Of a stretch of DNA of 64,000 nt, positions 33,953-45,299 are shown piece after piece. Position numbers and translations under genes: made by a program. The stretch lies in the NCBI GenBank assembly GCA_026419785.1, contig JAODTK010005649.1:1-64000 (forward strand), given 5' to 3'. The DNA comes from Sclerodactyla briareus (taxonomy: Eukaryota; Echinodermata; Holothuroidea; Dendrochirotida; Sclerodactylidae). The notes beneath the pieces are model-generated. The model saw only the letters and a list, made by a program, of their open reading frames with translations, had not been told where the DNA came from and did not search any database. Each line of letters starts with the position of its first letter. Within the stretch, counting starts at the first letter, position 1.

Positions 33953-34599
33953 CTGGGTGGAGAGGTTGGATGAGAAGACCAATCATGCGTGGCTCAACTC
34001 CACCATCACAGAGGTCACAATAGCCCAGGCTGCCCGATTTAGAGGCTGCAGAAGTGTACTCACATTTTGGTAAATGTAACAGCTTTCCTTGAAAGCTCAC
34101 CTGTATAGAAGGGGTACCATACCCCTATATGTTTAATCTGCAGCTCCAGCTAATCACAGTTTTGTGCTATCTCCTTTTGTATTAGAGAGAATTATTAGAG
34201 ACTGTAACATGAATAGGGCTATTGAGTCCTTCAGAGGAATAATTGTTTTTTATCACTCTGAAGTGAAAGTACTTTTTACCTAAAGTCAATCAAGTGCTTG
34301 TATTTTCAGTTGGTTCATCACCGGGATGGGGGTCGATGGCAGGAAGGCAGTTTGAGGAACAACTTCCCATTAGGAATGCTATCTAAACTATTTTAGGCCT
34401 CTGCCTGCAGGTGGCCATGGGACAACGGTGCCAGTTTGAAGGGCCTATTGTTAGCATAGTCTGACAGTAGTCTTGAATGGGCGCCTCTGCCAGCTCCGCC
34501 TGCCTGTCTTTTTATAACAATGAATGGTGATGATTATTCCGCTTTCATTGATGGCTGAACATGCTGGTACTAGAGCGATGTCAAACCTATTGTTGGGGT

Positions 34600-35035
34600 C
34601 TATTCAGCACGAGTAAAGCCTTCAATGGGAGCGATAAGCTCAGTAGGTGGAGCTACAGACTGCAAAACATTGATTGCGGGTTCGGAGGCCATGGAAGCCG
34701 GGATTTTACGCAGTGCTGTTGGACAAGGCATGAAATGTCCCATGCCACCCAATGTTTGAACTGGGTACCTTGTGAGGTGGGTGACTTGAGAAGAGTGTGA
34801 GCACGTATGTGGAGCCCTATTGGGACGTCCCCCAGGGGACAGTGGAAACAAAAAAGAGTACTGAAATTAAATAGGCGTCTGGATGGAGCACAAGCCAGAC
34901 GGTGCGTGCCTGTATAGTACGGTTGTGGCAAGTCATGTGTGCAGGGGGGTAAATTGGGTGTGAGAGCGCTTTGAGAATGCCTTTGGTGAAACCCAAGAAC
35001 ACTACATAAGAACAAGATATTATCATTATTATTAT
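34600..35035 (+). mobile_element. tRNA-derived SINE
   Basis: Head gcgataagctcagtaggtgg agc, B-box-like gcgggttcggagg, and a body like the 28445 copy (gtgctg-ggacaaggc, gggacagtggaaac). The tail is cactacataagaacaagata ttatcattattattatt. Confidence 0.82.
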
Positions 35036-35612
35036 TGACGCTGCAGAACCAGGAATGAAGTCACTTTTATGGAGTCTTGCACAAAATAACCACAGCAGGC
35101 AGGCACACGGAGGAGAATTATAGGGACGTAACAGCGAATGATAGCGAGGCGGGACAAAAAGGCAGGCAAAAAACCGATAGGTGCGTGTACGCTATGAACA
35201 GATGGCCCATGCATGCGGGCAGACACATAAGGGATTTAGTTAACACCGCTCGGAAGTTAGGATATAAAGGTCAGTAACTCCAGTTCTTAAACCTATGTGT
35301 TCAACACCATGCAATGTTTTACTTATTCAAGCTAAGGACTGACTACATATTAGATCGGGTCCTGTGCTTCACCTACACCATCTGGCAAACCTCCTCACCA
35401 TTATTCTTGGGAGAGTGGACCGATATAAATAGTGCCAATGAATTTTGGTCGCATTATTGATCCCACCTTAGTCCCAGGATCCATAGGCACGTAAACACAA
35501 CATTGGGATATTGGGGATCTGCAATGGGTCTATTACCATCCTGAGTCGGCCAGCCATACCAAGGACTCATTCCCAGTCAAGGGGAGGGGGGAGGGAGGTA
35601 AGACTAAATTAC

Positions 35613-35708
35613 CTGGAATGACTTGCTGAGAGTCTCCTCCCCTCTTTGATCCCAAGGAGGTTCACCATGAGCTGGTCCCCGTACTGTGTCTTCAATGTCT
35701 CTATATGT
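35613..35708 (-). CDS. SYNJ: Synaptojanin exon: SAC1 domain, VNLLGIKEGE segment
   Basis: The minus strand reads HIETLKTQYGDQLMVNLLG, then IKEG, E-TLSKSFQ. This is the [22 protein letters not shown]-type segment of synaptojanin. The acceptor is ttacccccag|ACATAT and the donor ATTCCAG|gtaatt. One base is probably missing inside the EGEE/TLSK part. Confidence 0.9.
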
Positions 35709-36654
35709 CTGGGGGTAAGGAATGATTGAGACATAAAAAGAACCATGCATTTAGGGATAAATGCTAATAATAAACTTTTTATGAGGAAAAAACAAGGGGG
35801 GGGGGGGGAGAAAGAGAGGAGGGTTAAACCCAGTAGTTATGGAGTAAAACCCAGTCTACCATAATCAGTGTTCGGGACAGTGCTGTAAACCTGCATAGCC
35901 ATTTCAGTTTCAGAAATTCTTGTGGAGAAAACCATATGATGTCTATAGTTCTGTCCACCAGCTGACCGTTACGTACTCCAAAGTGTCTGACGGTCGTACT
36001 GATTTGGAGAGCATTTGTGATACAGCGCCAGCTACTCCAGGTGGTACTACGATCCAGAGCTTGGTTTGTCAGTGTGGTACTACCACCGTAGAGTGTTTGA
36101 CTGTGTACAGTGCAGAATATGTAAATTGACAGACAAGTATGTCAGGAGAAAGTAAATCAAGACAACCAGTGTTTGGTGTAGCAGCAGATTGCTCTCCTCA
36201 GATGCTAGATCAACGGTGACTGAACCATTAGATTCTATATGTGCAGATGGCAAAGGCGCAGCCACTGGCTGAAATCTGGGTGGGGGGGGGGGCATCCATG
36301 GCAGTCACAAGGAACTTTTTGTGTGTGGAAAAAAAAATTATATATGAAGGACTTCCCTAGAATTGGGGGTCGTGACCCCTGAACCCTCCCAGTGGCAGCG
36401 CCTTGGCTGATAGGGATTGGCATAAATGTAGAAGTCACAAATTTCCAAAGATGGATGATTTTTAGAAGGGAAACATTAAAGACATAAAAATGACAGACCT
36501 TGGAAGGTATTTAATGGAAGTAATTTACGGTAATTTGGCATCAATTTTGCCCTACTCAGTCACTGTTCATATTGTCCGGATGAATTTTCAATCCATCTTT
36601 GCAAACAAATTAGGGTCATTTTTCAAGTAATTTCCATGTCTGTGTTCGGGTGAG

Positions 36655-38180
36655 GCCAGGGTCAGAGTCTATCTGCAGAGCCTATCTGCACAGCCTAATT
36701 ACTGCAGGTGGGTCAGGGTCCAATCTGCACAGCCTAATTACTGCAGGTGGGTCAGGGTCCAATCTGCACAGCCTAATTACTGCAGGTGGGTCAGGGTCCA
36801 ATCTGCACAGCCTATCTGCAGGTAGGTATGGGTCCAATCTGCACAGCCTATCTGTAGGTAGGTGTGGGTCCAATCAGCACAGCTTATCTGCAGGTAGGTG
36901 TGAGTCCAATCTGCCCAGCCTATTTGTAGGTAGGTGGGGTCCAATCTGCACAGCCTATCTGTAGGTAGGGGTGGGTCCAATTGCACAGCCTATCGTAGGT
37001 AGGTGTGGGTCCATCTGCACAGCCTACCTGCAGGTAGGTGTGGGTCCAATCCGCACATTTTATCTGTAGGTAGGTGGGGTCCAATCTGCACAGCCTATTT
37101 GTAGGTAGGTGTGGGTCCAATCTGCACAGCCTATCTGCAGGTAGGTATGGGTCCAATCTGCACATCCTATCTGTAGGTAGGTGTGGTCCAATCAGCACAG
37201 CCTATCTGTAGGTAGGTGTGGGTCCAATCTGCACAGCCTATCTGTAGGTAGGTGTGAGTCCAATCAGCACAGCCTATCTGTAGGGAGGTGTGGGTCCAAT
37301 CAGCACAGCCTGTCTGTAGGTAGGTGTGGGTCCAATCTGCAAAGCCTATCTGTAGGTAGGGGTGGGTCCAATCTGCAAAGCCTATCTGTAGGTAGGTGTG
37401 GGTCCAATCAGCACAGCCTATCTGCAGGTAGGTGTGGGTCCATCTGCACAGCCTATCTGTAGGTAGGTGGGGGTCCAATCTGCACAGCCTATCTGTGGTA
37501 GGTGTGGGTCCAATCAGCACAGCCTATCTGTAGGTAGGTGTGAGTCCAATCAGCACAGCCATCTGTAGGTAGGTGCGGGTCCAATCTGTACAGCCTATCT
37601 GTAGGTAGGTGTGGGTCAATCAGCACAGCCTATCTGTAGTAGGTGTGAGTCCAATCAGCACAGCCTATCTGTAGGTAGGTGCGGGTCCAATCTGGGGGGG
37701 TACCTATCTGTAGGTAGGTTGCGGGTCCAATCTGTACAGCCTATCTGTAGGTAGTGTGGGTCCAATCAGCACAGCTTATCTGCAGGTAGGTGTGGGTCCA
37801 ATTGCACAGCCTATCTGTAGTAGGTGTGGGTCCAATCAGCACGCCTATCTGTAGGTAGGTTGGTGAATCCAATCAGCACAGCTATCTGTAGGTAGGTGCG
37901 GGTCCAATCTGTACAGCCTATCTGTAGTAGGTGTGGGTCCAATCTGCACAGCCTATCTGTAGGTAGGGGTGGTCCAATCTGCACAGCCTATCTGAGGTAG
38001 GTGCGGGTCCAATCTGTACAGCCTATCTGTAGGTAGTGTGGGTCCAATCTGTACAGCCTATCTGTAGGTAGGTGTGGTCCAATCTGCACAGCCTATCTGC
38101 AGGTAGGTATGGGTCCAATCTGCAAAGCCTATCTGTAGGTAGGTGGGGGTCCAACAGCACAGCCTATCTACAGGTAATGT
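36655..38180. repeat. 36-bp minisatellite, about 40 copies
   Basis: Unit ccaatctgcacagcctatct gtaggtaggtgtgggt. The first four units are a 39-bp variant (cctaattactgcaggtgggt). Because 36 is a multiple of three, several frames stay open across many units on both strands and give false 12-residue-repeat proteins. Copies vary by single-base gaps. Confidence 0.97.
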
Positions 38181-40312
38181 GGGCAGGGCTGCGATTAAAC
38201 GACAGCCACAACGGCCATGACCGTCGTGCCCGAGCGAATGGCCGTGATGCCCCATAAAAATTTGCCATTGGTTACGGCCATAATGGCCGTCGTGCCCTCC
38301 AGCCCGCGGCGTCGTGCCCTATTTGAATTTCATAGTCAATTTGTTTTTTCGATTTTGTCTTTAGAAGATTGCCTCAAATTTAACATAAAAACATTAAAAT
38401 TGCCACGATAAATTGTGACTATTTACAATCTCCCGGCCCTACTTGGCCACACACAGTGAATTCCGAAATTACTACGATATCCTAAACACTGCTGGCATGG
38501 GACAAACACTATTTCAGCCAGGCATCGATAACTTTCAATTGAAATGATTATGTGGAACTGGTTCATGTACACATTCTATGTTAACCATGTGGAATGGGAC
38601 CAAAAATAACGTTAAAATCTGCACTCTGAAAACATTTAAAATCATCAAATAATGAAACAGGCTTGTAGATGGATTGATACAAACATTTCAAAAAAGATTG
38701 AGTCATGTTATTGCAAGGTGTCTTAGAGAAAGTCACTCTTTGATCCCAGGCTATTTTTGGTCGGTGTCCTGTACAAACTTTTCATAGCAAGTCACTTAGA
38801 AGGGCATACGCGGCTACCTTGTGGGAGGAATTAGTTAAGCCATTGAAAATGATTTTTTTGTTTTCTTATATCACACCAAAATCATTTGGCCTGGGAAGAA
38901 TATTCAATATGGGCCAGGAAAATGCTGTCGTTGAAGGATTTGCGCTTCGGCGACAGTCATTTATACTATGGGATTGCAGCAAAGGAACGGTATGGATGGG
39001 TGGCTAGTCCCTAATGTATCCCTGCCTATACGTGTGACTTGTGTAGCTATAGTTTGCAATGCAGTCAACGATTGCAGAGAGGGAGTCAGGAAGACAAACT
39101 TGGGCCAAGAGGGAGGCCTGTAACCCCATGCAAACACATCCTCCCTATTGTTGAAATCTGGCAATGTGGCAATGTTCGCCAGCATGCATGGTACCAAGAT
39201 CCGCTGATCTATTATCTGAGTACCCAGGCTAAATACAGTGCTACTCTAGGCGATATGATAGCCTGTAAAACTGTTTGGCGTGCTCGGATAGAATGACCCA
39301 CATCAGAAAATAAATAAATAAATGAAATTGCAAGCTACTGAATTTTAACTGACGAGGCTAACCTATGAAGGAATTGAACCAGTGTTTGCGATTCATTGGC
39401 GTGATCGGATAGGATGACCCACTTCAAAGAAAAAAAATAAAATAAATGGAATTGCAAGCTACTGAATTTTAACTGACGAGGCTAACCTATGAAGGAATTG
39501 AACCAGTGTTTGCGATTCATTGGCGTGATCGGATAGGATGACCCACGACCAATAGAATGAGTGCCAAGTGGAAGAAAAGTGCAAGCCCCTGGCTGCATAG
39601 TAGGCGGGTGAATATAGTTACAACATCAACATGACCCTCTAGCTTTGTTAATTTATTGGCTTGCCTGGAAACCCATGGGTGGGTGGGAAATAATTTTTGT
39701 AGTGGTATAATATTCCTGCAAATAAACGCACCACTGCATGTATTTTGTTGTGCTACCAATGCTTCAATCTTAGTGCAGTAAATTAAATGTGATTCATGTT
39801 TTCTTTTTAAAAAACTTGTGCCTTAATTTTGTTTATGTAGAGCATTTTCACCTCGATTATGTATTGAAATTAAAAAAAATGGCTGTGGTCCCCTATCAAA
39901 CCAAAACATTTGGCCTTGGTGCCCTAACCGATGGCCTTGGTGCCCTACAAAATTTCCATGGTTGGTCCAGGCCAAAGGGCCGTGCGTGCCCTCTTCAACC
40001 TTATTCTCAAGCCCGTGTGGGACCAATCGCAGAGCCTATCTCTGGTTTACAATCCTACACCATGGTTGATCACTGGTAGTCATAACCGATCAGTTGAGAA
40101 AACGATCCATTGAGCCTCACAATCTCCGAACCCTGGATTCTCAATTCTCCAAATACCAAATCCTTCTTATCTGTTTGTTGAAATAACCCTTCCAAATATA
40201 TAGAATAACCAAATTCTCTTCTGGTCTCTTCTGTTCTGGTTTTTTTTCTTCCACGATGGATAGTCCATTTCTGAACCTGGGTTCAGAAGAGGGAACAAGA
40301 ATGTATGCTCAC
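38181..40312. other. Intron with short duplications
   Basis: A ~123-base unit (ggaattgaaccagtgtttgc gattcattggcgtgatcgg) occurs twice at 39350-39545, with a partial third at 39280. At 38190-38310 and 39880-39990 short words such as atggccgtcgtgccc and ttggtgccctac are repeated. No gene. Confidence 0.6.
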
Positions 40313-40455
40313 TTGTCATAACAGTGCAGCGGCCTCACTCCCGAGACAATCTTGACTCTGGGTTCCCCACCTGTAATCCCGGCTGCTCCCAAAAGAAGAT
40401 GGACTGAGCCCCTGGTCTGGACATACGAGGTCACCAGTTTCTCCAGGATATGCAC
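40313..40455 (-). CDS. SYNJ: Synaptojanin exon: SAC1 domain, RGSVPLFWEQPG segment
   Basis: The minus strand reads VHILEKLVTSYVQTRGSV, then (after a one-base shift) FWEQPGLQVG, PRVKIVSG and HCYDK. RGSVPLFWEQPGLQ is a signature of SAC1-family phosphatases. The acceptor is ccactag|GTGCAT and the donor TATGACAA|gtgagc. It joins upstream as TEQ-VHILEK and downstream as DK-HIETLK, as in other synaptojanins. Confidence 0.92.
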
Positions 40456-41258
40456 CTAGTGGAAGGAGACCGGGAAGGAAGGAATTATTGATAAACAGAG
40501 AGAGGCATACTCCGCAATTTACCTGTTTCTGGGTCTACGAGCAACAACACCTCTCATCGATTTAACACACTTTATTGGGAGGTAAGAAAGACGGGATTGA
40601 TTTACTTCAAGATGTGATGATGATGTGGTCTATCCCTCTCCGCAACATCTCATACTTACACGAACGCGCCCTATTCTGCCTATTAGTCCCATTCTGGCAA
40701 ATTATACCTCTCCCAATCGACATTCCCATCGTTTTTCTCTATCGCCAGTTCTGCTTCATCGTATGAAGATGAACGATTCGGAATACTCCTGAAAGAAGGA
40801 CAACCTTAATCCAGCGCAGCACATTAGGTATAGCAGCACTGTGTGTTTTGGTTAGTGCAAAGCAATTGGTGATATTTTTTGCTGCACTTAAGACTGTAAT
40901 AAGTACAGCGCAGCACATGGGACCACATACCTGTTTGAACTTCAGAAAAAATGAATGTTTAGTTGCACGCATGAATGCTAGTAAGACACGAACCAGTGAT
41001 CTTTTTTTTTTTGGGGGGGGGACTTTTTGTGGAGGGGGGGGGGGGAACTCGCGAGTATGCCCCGGCCCCTGAACTTTGTTGCAAAATTTTGTTTGAAACG
41101 GCTTACAATTGAAGGGTATGGGTGCCCACTTCTGTGTGAATAAATTCTAAAAGATAACAGCCATACACTAATATGGGGGAAAATGATCTGGACCGGTGTA
41201 TGTTGTCTAATATTGCCCCAACACGTCGACCATCGGACCGAACATTGGCTGAACGTTG

Positions 41259-41830
41259 AAAGGGACAAAATTGAAAACTATGGTCATCTATATGTTCAAA
41301 CCCCTTTCAATACGATGTTCCTAATGTGGATTATTGGGACTTCAAAAGTTGTGAGCCATTAGACAGAACAACTGTGGAGAATCCCCATTTGGGCGCAATA
41401 ACGCATGACTTCACACATGGACAACACAGGAAATTTGTTATGTATTTGATCGTTTCATTTTGTTGAATAAGTCAACATTTAGCAGAAAGTTCGGTAGCTT
41501 TCCTCTCTCACCAAAGTAATTATCAAGACCTATTAACCCACTACAGGCATCCTCTCCATAGATTAAATGTTTTTCGAAGTGAATTAAAGTGTGAATTTCA
41601 ATAGAAAACAAAGAACGTGTTGCATGGTTGTGCAAGTATGACATTGATTATCTTTGCATGATGGGATGCATTTCGATCTTGCGCAATACACATGCTTCAC
41701 AATACACAAACTTCAAATGACTATTACTCTGTAACGGAATTCCTATGAACTTCAGTTTGGACTGACACATTTAGTTTTTATCCAGCTATTGAATTAGCCC
41801 AGAATATAATTCAACCCGCAGTTGCCCTTT
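41259..41830. mobile_element. MITE family A, copy 2, with target duplication
   Basis: Ends AAAGGGACAAAATTG and CCCGCAGTTGCCCTTT. Flanked by AACGTTG on both sides (41252-41258 and 41831-41837), a 7-bp, possibly 8-bp, target duplication. Internal sequence is the reverse complement of the copy at 13853-14443. Confidence 0.85.
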
Positions 41831-41865
41831 AACGTTGACGACATCCGAAGATCAAGGGTACTTAC

Positions 41866-42090
41866 CTGTTCTGTCTCACAAAAGTTCGCCACATGGCCCT
41901 CGCCATTAGTCACCAGTCGGACGTTGAACCGTTCCCCGCCCGCTCAGCAGCTCAGCCGTGAAATGAGGCAGGCCTTCGCACTGCCTGGTCCCGCAGAAAT
42001 GGTCCGTATCTCCACCCACGCACTGGGGCAACCACACCAATATAGCAGTCCACACTGAAGCGGCTGAGGTGAAGGTGGAGTGAACGGTTC
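41866..42090 (-). CDS. SYNJ: Synaptojanin exon: SAC1 domain, VEIRTI/ACLISRLSC segment
   Basis: The minus strand contains NRSLHLHLSRFSVDC, VEIRTIS, AKACLISRLSC, RFNVR, and EGHVANFCETEQ at the end. This is the SAC1-domain stretch that precedes the P-loop and is strongly conserved in synaptojanins. The acceptor is tttcacag|GAACCG and the donor GAACAG|gtaagt. At least three single-base indels break the frame: one after DCY, an extra T after the RLSC codon, and a missing base just after it. A degraded second copy of this exon lies immediately upstream at 42131-42276. Confidence 0.92.
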
Positions 42091-42130
42091 CTGTGAAAAG
42101 GAAGCACCGTTAAAAGTGACACCGTTCAAC

Positions 42131-42276
42131 TGCAAAATGAGATAGGTCTTGGCATGCCTGGTCCTGTGTAGTGAGCCTACATATCTTTAGCCTGCCACAT
42201 GGCCACAACTAGCCAATCAGAACAGTCCATGCTGAAGGGGCACGTTATCGCATGTATTAGGTGAAGGTACAGGGAG
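42131..42276 (-). pseudogene. Relict duplicate of synaptojanin SAC1 exon
   Basis: This stretch is alignable to the true exon at 41866-42090, about 40 bp upstream in gene direction. The minus strand gives SLYLHLI, SMDCSDWLV, then LKIC in place of VEIRT, and AKTYLI in place of AKACLIS. The reading is interrupted by a stop after AKDM in the continuous frame and needs frame changes. It looks like an old tandem exon duplication now degraded. Use as a mutually exclusive exon is unlikely given the breaks, but the base-level error rate of this sequence means it is not excluded. Confidence 0.6.
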
Positions 42277-42333
42277 AAAACAGCTTCACCGAACAAATTG
42301 TCTAGTATTCTCCCTGGACACATTCTCGATTTG

Positions 42334-42708
42334 TCAGGTACCTGGAAAGTGGGCTGGTCGTCTGTGCTTCTGCCCCTGCCTCCTGGCACACAGAGGTAAC
42401 ACTGGGGTTGATTGCTCAACTTTGGGGATGTTAATGGTCCTGGGCTGAGCCTGTTTACGGTTGTAAGTGGCATGCTCACCACTGAACATCTCAAGGGTTG
42501 AGATGCACGTCTCCCCGTTGCGATACCATTCAAGGCCTATTTTTAAACTGTCATCACCCTTTGGGAGCACAACTAATTCATCCAATCTTTTCGGATATTT
42601 TTGTTGATAGTATGGGGGTAAATCTGTAAGTTTTGTGGTGGCAGAATTTGTAGTTTCCATTAAAGGACAAGTCCAGCTAAAAATATTTAATGTCATATAA
42701 TTGTGCAT
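42334..42708 (-). other. Unrecognised 124-codon open frame in synaptojanin intron
   Basis: Starts within MITE copy B3 and continues into unique DNA. The unique part is charged and lacks simple repeats (YQQKYPKRLDELVVLPKGDD, IGLEWYRNGETCI). I recognise no family. It may be a fragment of a mobile-element protein. No splice or promoter evidence. Confidence 0.3.
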
Positions 42709-43081
42709 TGGAAATTAATGCCAATCGAACCTTGTTTCATGTTCACAGCATGTTCGGTTATAAAGTTACGAATTTTTGAAGATCAATAAATAATCACTGC
42801 TAAGTTGGCATTTCGCAAATTGCCAACATTGGATGACATCATATCTACCAATTTTAGAGAAAATGTTAAGAAATATGTCTTTCCCTATAACTGGTAGATA
42901 TGACATCACAAAAGGTTGCCAGTTTGCCAAAATCAGCAAATTGTATGAAATTGAGGAAGCCATATCTTCCCAATCGAACATGCTATGAGCCTGGAACAAG
43001 TGATATTTTTTATTTATATTTTATTCTCTTTAACATTATCACACCAAGAAGAGTATTAATTTGGCTGGAATTTCCCTTTAA
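42660..43081. mobile_element. MITE family B, copy 3
   Basis: Starts TTAAAGGACAAGTCCAGC and ends GGCTGGAATTTCCCTTTAA, the most complete ends of the family. Internal palindrome aactggtagatatgacatca / gatgacatcatatctaccaa. Confidence 0.93.
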
Positions 43082-43657
43082 GGGAGTTTCAAAATTTCAA
43101 AAAAGCGTTTCGCACTGTTCATACCCCAATAACCTTTGCACAATAGCAGTCATCATCTCAATACTTTAACCGTGGACAGGCTCTCGATTCTGCCCACCAC
43201 TCAAAAACATTGTGAAATACTGCCCTCCTCTACCATGACGAACATTTTTTATTATTCACCATTGAGAGTTACTGCAGCCGTCTCTGGGTGCAGAGGCCTG
43301 AGATTAGGTAGGGTCGAACTGGCTGTTGATCCTCGGTTACGAGAGCAAAGCTGGATGGATGTAACCCCGGGACAATTTATTTCCATGCATATATATATAG
43401 CTCATTCTCTTCCTACTGTAGGTTTGAGCCACACATGTTATGTTGCCCCCCCCCCCCTCCCCACTGACACAAAACTTTTTGGCATGTGCTAACTAAGTGC
43501 TAATCACCAGTGGCATGTCTCTACTATCATTGCTGAGCAGAGAGGCTCATAACCGGGCCCAAGTTGGTCACTGATGGTCGACCAAAAAGGAAAAATAGGT
43601 CCTGGAGTTGGCGGCACTGTTTTTTTCGTCCCTCATTCGTGGTCCTTTGGTACTCAC

Positions 43658-43924
43658 CAGAAGAACCTGTTATCGGTGACATGTTCCTGCTGCTGTCTCT
43701 GGGCGCAGAGGCTCAGGTCAAACGGTTGCCGGTGTCTCGACCACGAGAATAGAAGGTCCCAGAGTTGACCAGCTTACGAAGCTCCTGGATCCGCTCCTCG
43801 TCTGCATCGTTGTTCCGCAGGGAGATGAAGCTGGTGGCGGTGATGCGGAACACCTCACTCTCATTTATCTTCCCAACGGAGACACACCCGGTCACCAAGA
43901 TGAGGTAGAGGATGTTCTCGTCAC
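43658..43924 (-). CDS. SYNJ: Synaptojanin exon: SAC1 domain, [10 protein letters not shown] segment
   Basis: The minus strand gives [19 protein letters not shown], then [18 protein letters not shown], then an E/R-rich helix and NSGTFYFSWS, ending TDNRFFW. All are hallmark SAC1-domain strings of synaptojanin. The acceptor is ttgacag|GTGACG. The donor TTCTTCTG|gtgagt splits the Trp codon, and the next exon restores W-N-R as in vertebrate synaptojanin. One T is missing in TTCTATTCTCG (FYFSW), which shifts the frame for the last third. I read this as a base-level error because meaning and splice site are intact beyond it. Confidence 0.93.
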
Positions 43925-43929
43925 CTGTC

Positions 43930-44965
43930 AACGGAAGGAATTGAGGGACGCAAAATTATAACCTTGTTGAGGTTATTCACGGCAAGCTTGCAGGCACACG
44001 AGTGGACATTAAAGTTTTACCCACTGTAGAGCTATCGAATACTGAAGGGACTTAATCACCGGTAGCATCTGAGAGAAAGAGACAACGTCACAACAACAGA
44101 AAACATCTACAAGACATTTATAACCTAGTAAAGTGGGTTCATGAACCGCTAGTCTCCCGTTTTTTGCAATCAGTGGTTGTTTGTCTCATATATATTTAGT
44201 ATGTTCCAACCAACCTTATTTCAGAGGATGAAAGAGTGCCAATTAGCAGATAACAACAGCAAAATTTGAAAGCATAGAGAGGTGAGCATAGTTTATCAGA
44301 GGCTATCAAAGTGCGCTTCCCGTGAAGGGAACAAATCGGTGACTTATTTCAAATTCATTAGAACTGATTGTTGACTTTGTCTAACGAAGGAGTCTTAATT
44401 TCGTGGAAATGTTACAAAATTGCCTAAAAATACTTGACCTCCAGTGACCCATTCACTAGTTTCAAATACCTCAGGTTCAAAGGTGGACTACGTTTCGGTC
44501 CTGAAATCCAAATTATTCAAATTAAACCCATTTAATGACCTCAAGTGACCCAAAATTATGTTAACCATTTTGGGGACTAAAAGTAGACCATACCAACTAC
44601 TGGATTCCACTCTCTCACCAACTTGTGGGGGTGGTGAGATTGTGCCCAGATGGGCTGCAAGAAAGGGGTGAATAATCATTTATAGTGAAACGTACCTGTA
44701 GTGCACATGGGCACAACCACTCGTTGGAAATTGGGGGTCCAAGCAGTGACAAGCAAATGATCCTGTGTGCAAAACCACATTATGGTGAAAGCCCCAATGA
44801 ACAATGTGAGGTCCCACCCTCACCCCTCTTTCTCCAGTCTGCAGTTGCCCCTTGAAATAATTACATCTCATCCTTGAAATCTGGCTCAATTCCCAGCACC
44901 CATCCTCTTTCAGTTGTGGCACATTGGTCATTGACGACGTAAAGCCATGGCGGAACACGTGGAGT
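43930..44965. other. Intron, no recognised feature
   Basis: Unique AT-rich DNA. No gene, repeat or RNA recognised. Confidence 0.4.
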
Positions 44966-44966
44966 A

Positions 44967-45292
44967 TGAACCCTTACAAGTTGTGAGGTTAGTGCTCTTA
45001 CAACTTGCAAGGGATAAACCCTTACAACCTGTAAGGTATGAACCCTTACAACCTGTAAGGTATGAATTCATACAACCTGTAAGATATGAACTTACAACCT
45101 GTAAGGTATGAACTCCCACATGCTGTAAGATATGAACCCTTACAACCTGCAAGGTATGAACCCTTACAACCTGTAAGGTATAACCCTTACACCTCTAAGT
45201 ACGTACGAGCCCTTACAACCTGTAAGGAATTAACCCTTACAACCTCTAAGTACGTACGAGCCCTTACAACCTGTAAGGTATGAACCCTTACG
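44967..45292. repeat. 25-bp palindromic tandem array
   Basis: Unit cttacaacctgtaaggtatg aaccc, about 12 copies. The core CTTACA-ACC-TGTAAG is an exact inverted repeat with a 3-base loop, so each unit can form a small hairpin. Two units carry an extra ctctaagtacgtacgag variant. Confidence 0.95.
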
Positions 45293-45299
45293 TACAAAC

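Noticed and set aside
36650-37520. Repeat proteins of 12-residue units on both strands
   Set aside because: By-products of a 36-bp minisatellite in a eukaryotic intron. No start context, splice or composition support.
36655-38180. CRISPR-like regular array
   Set aside because: The units are head-to-tail with no unique spacers and the genome is eukaryotic.
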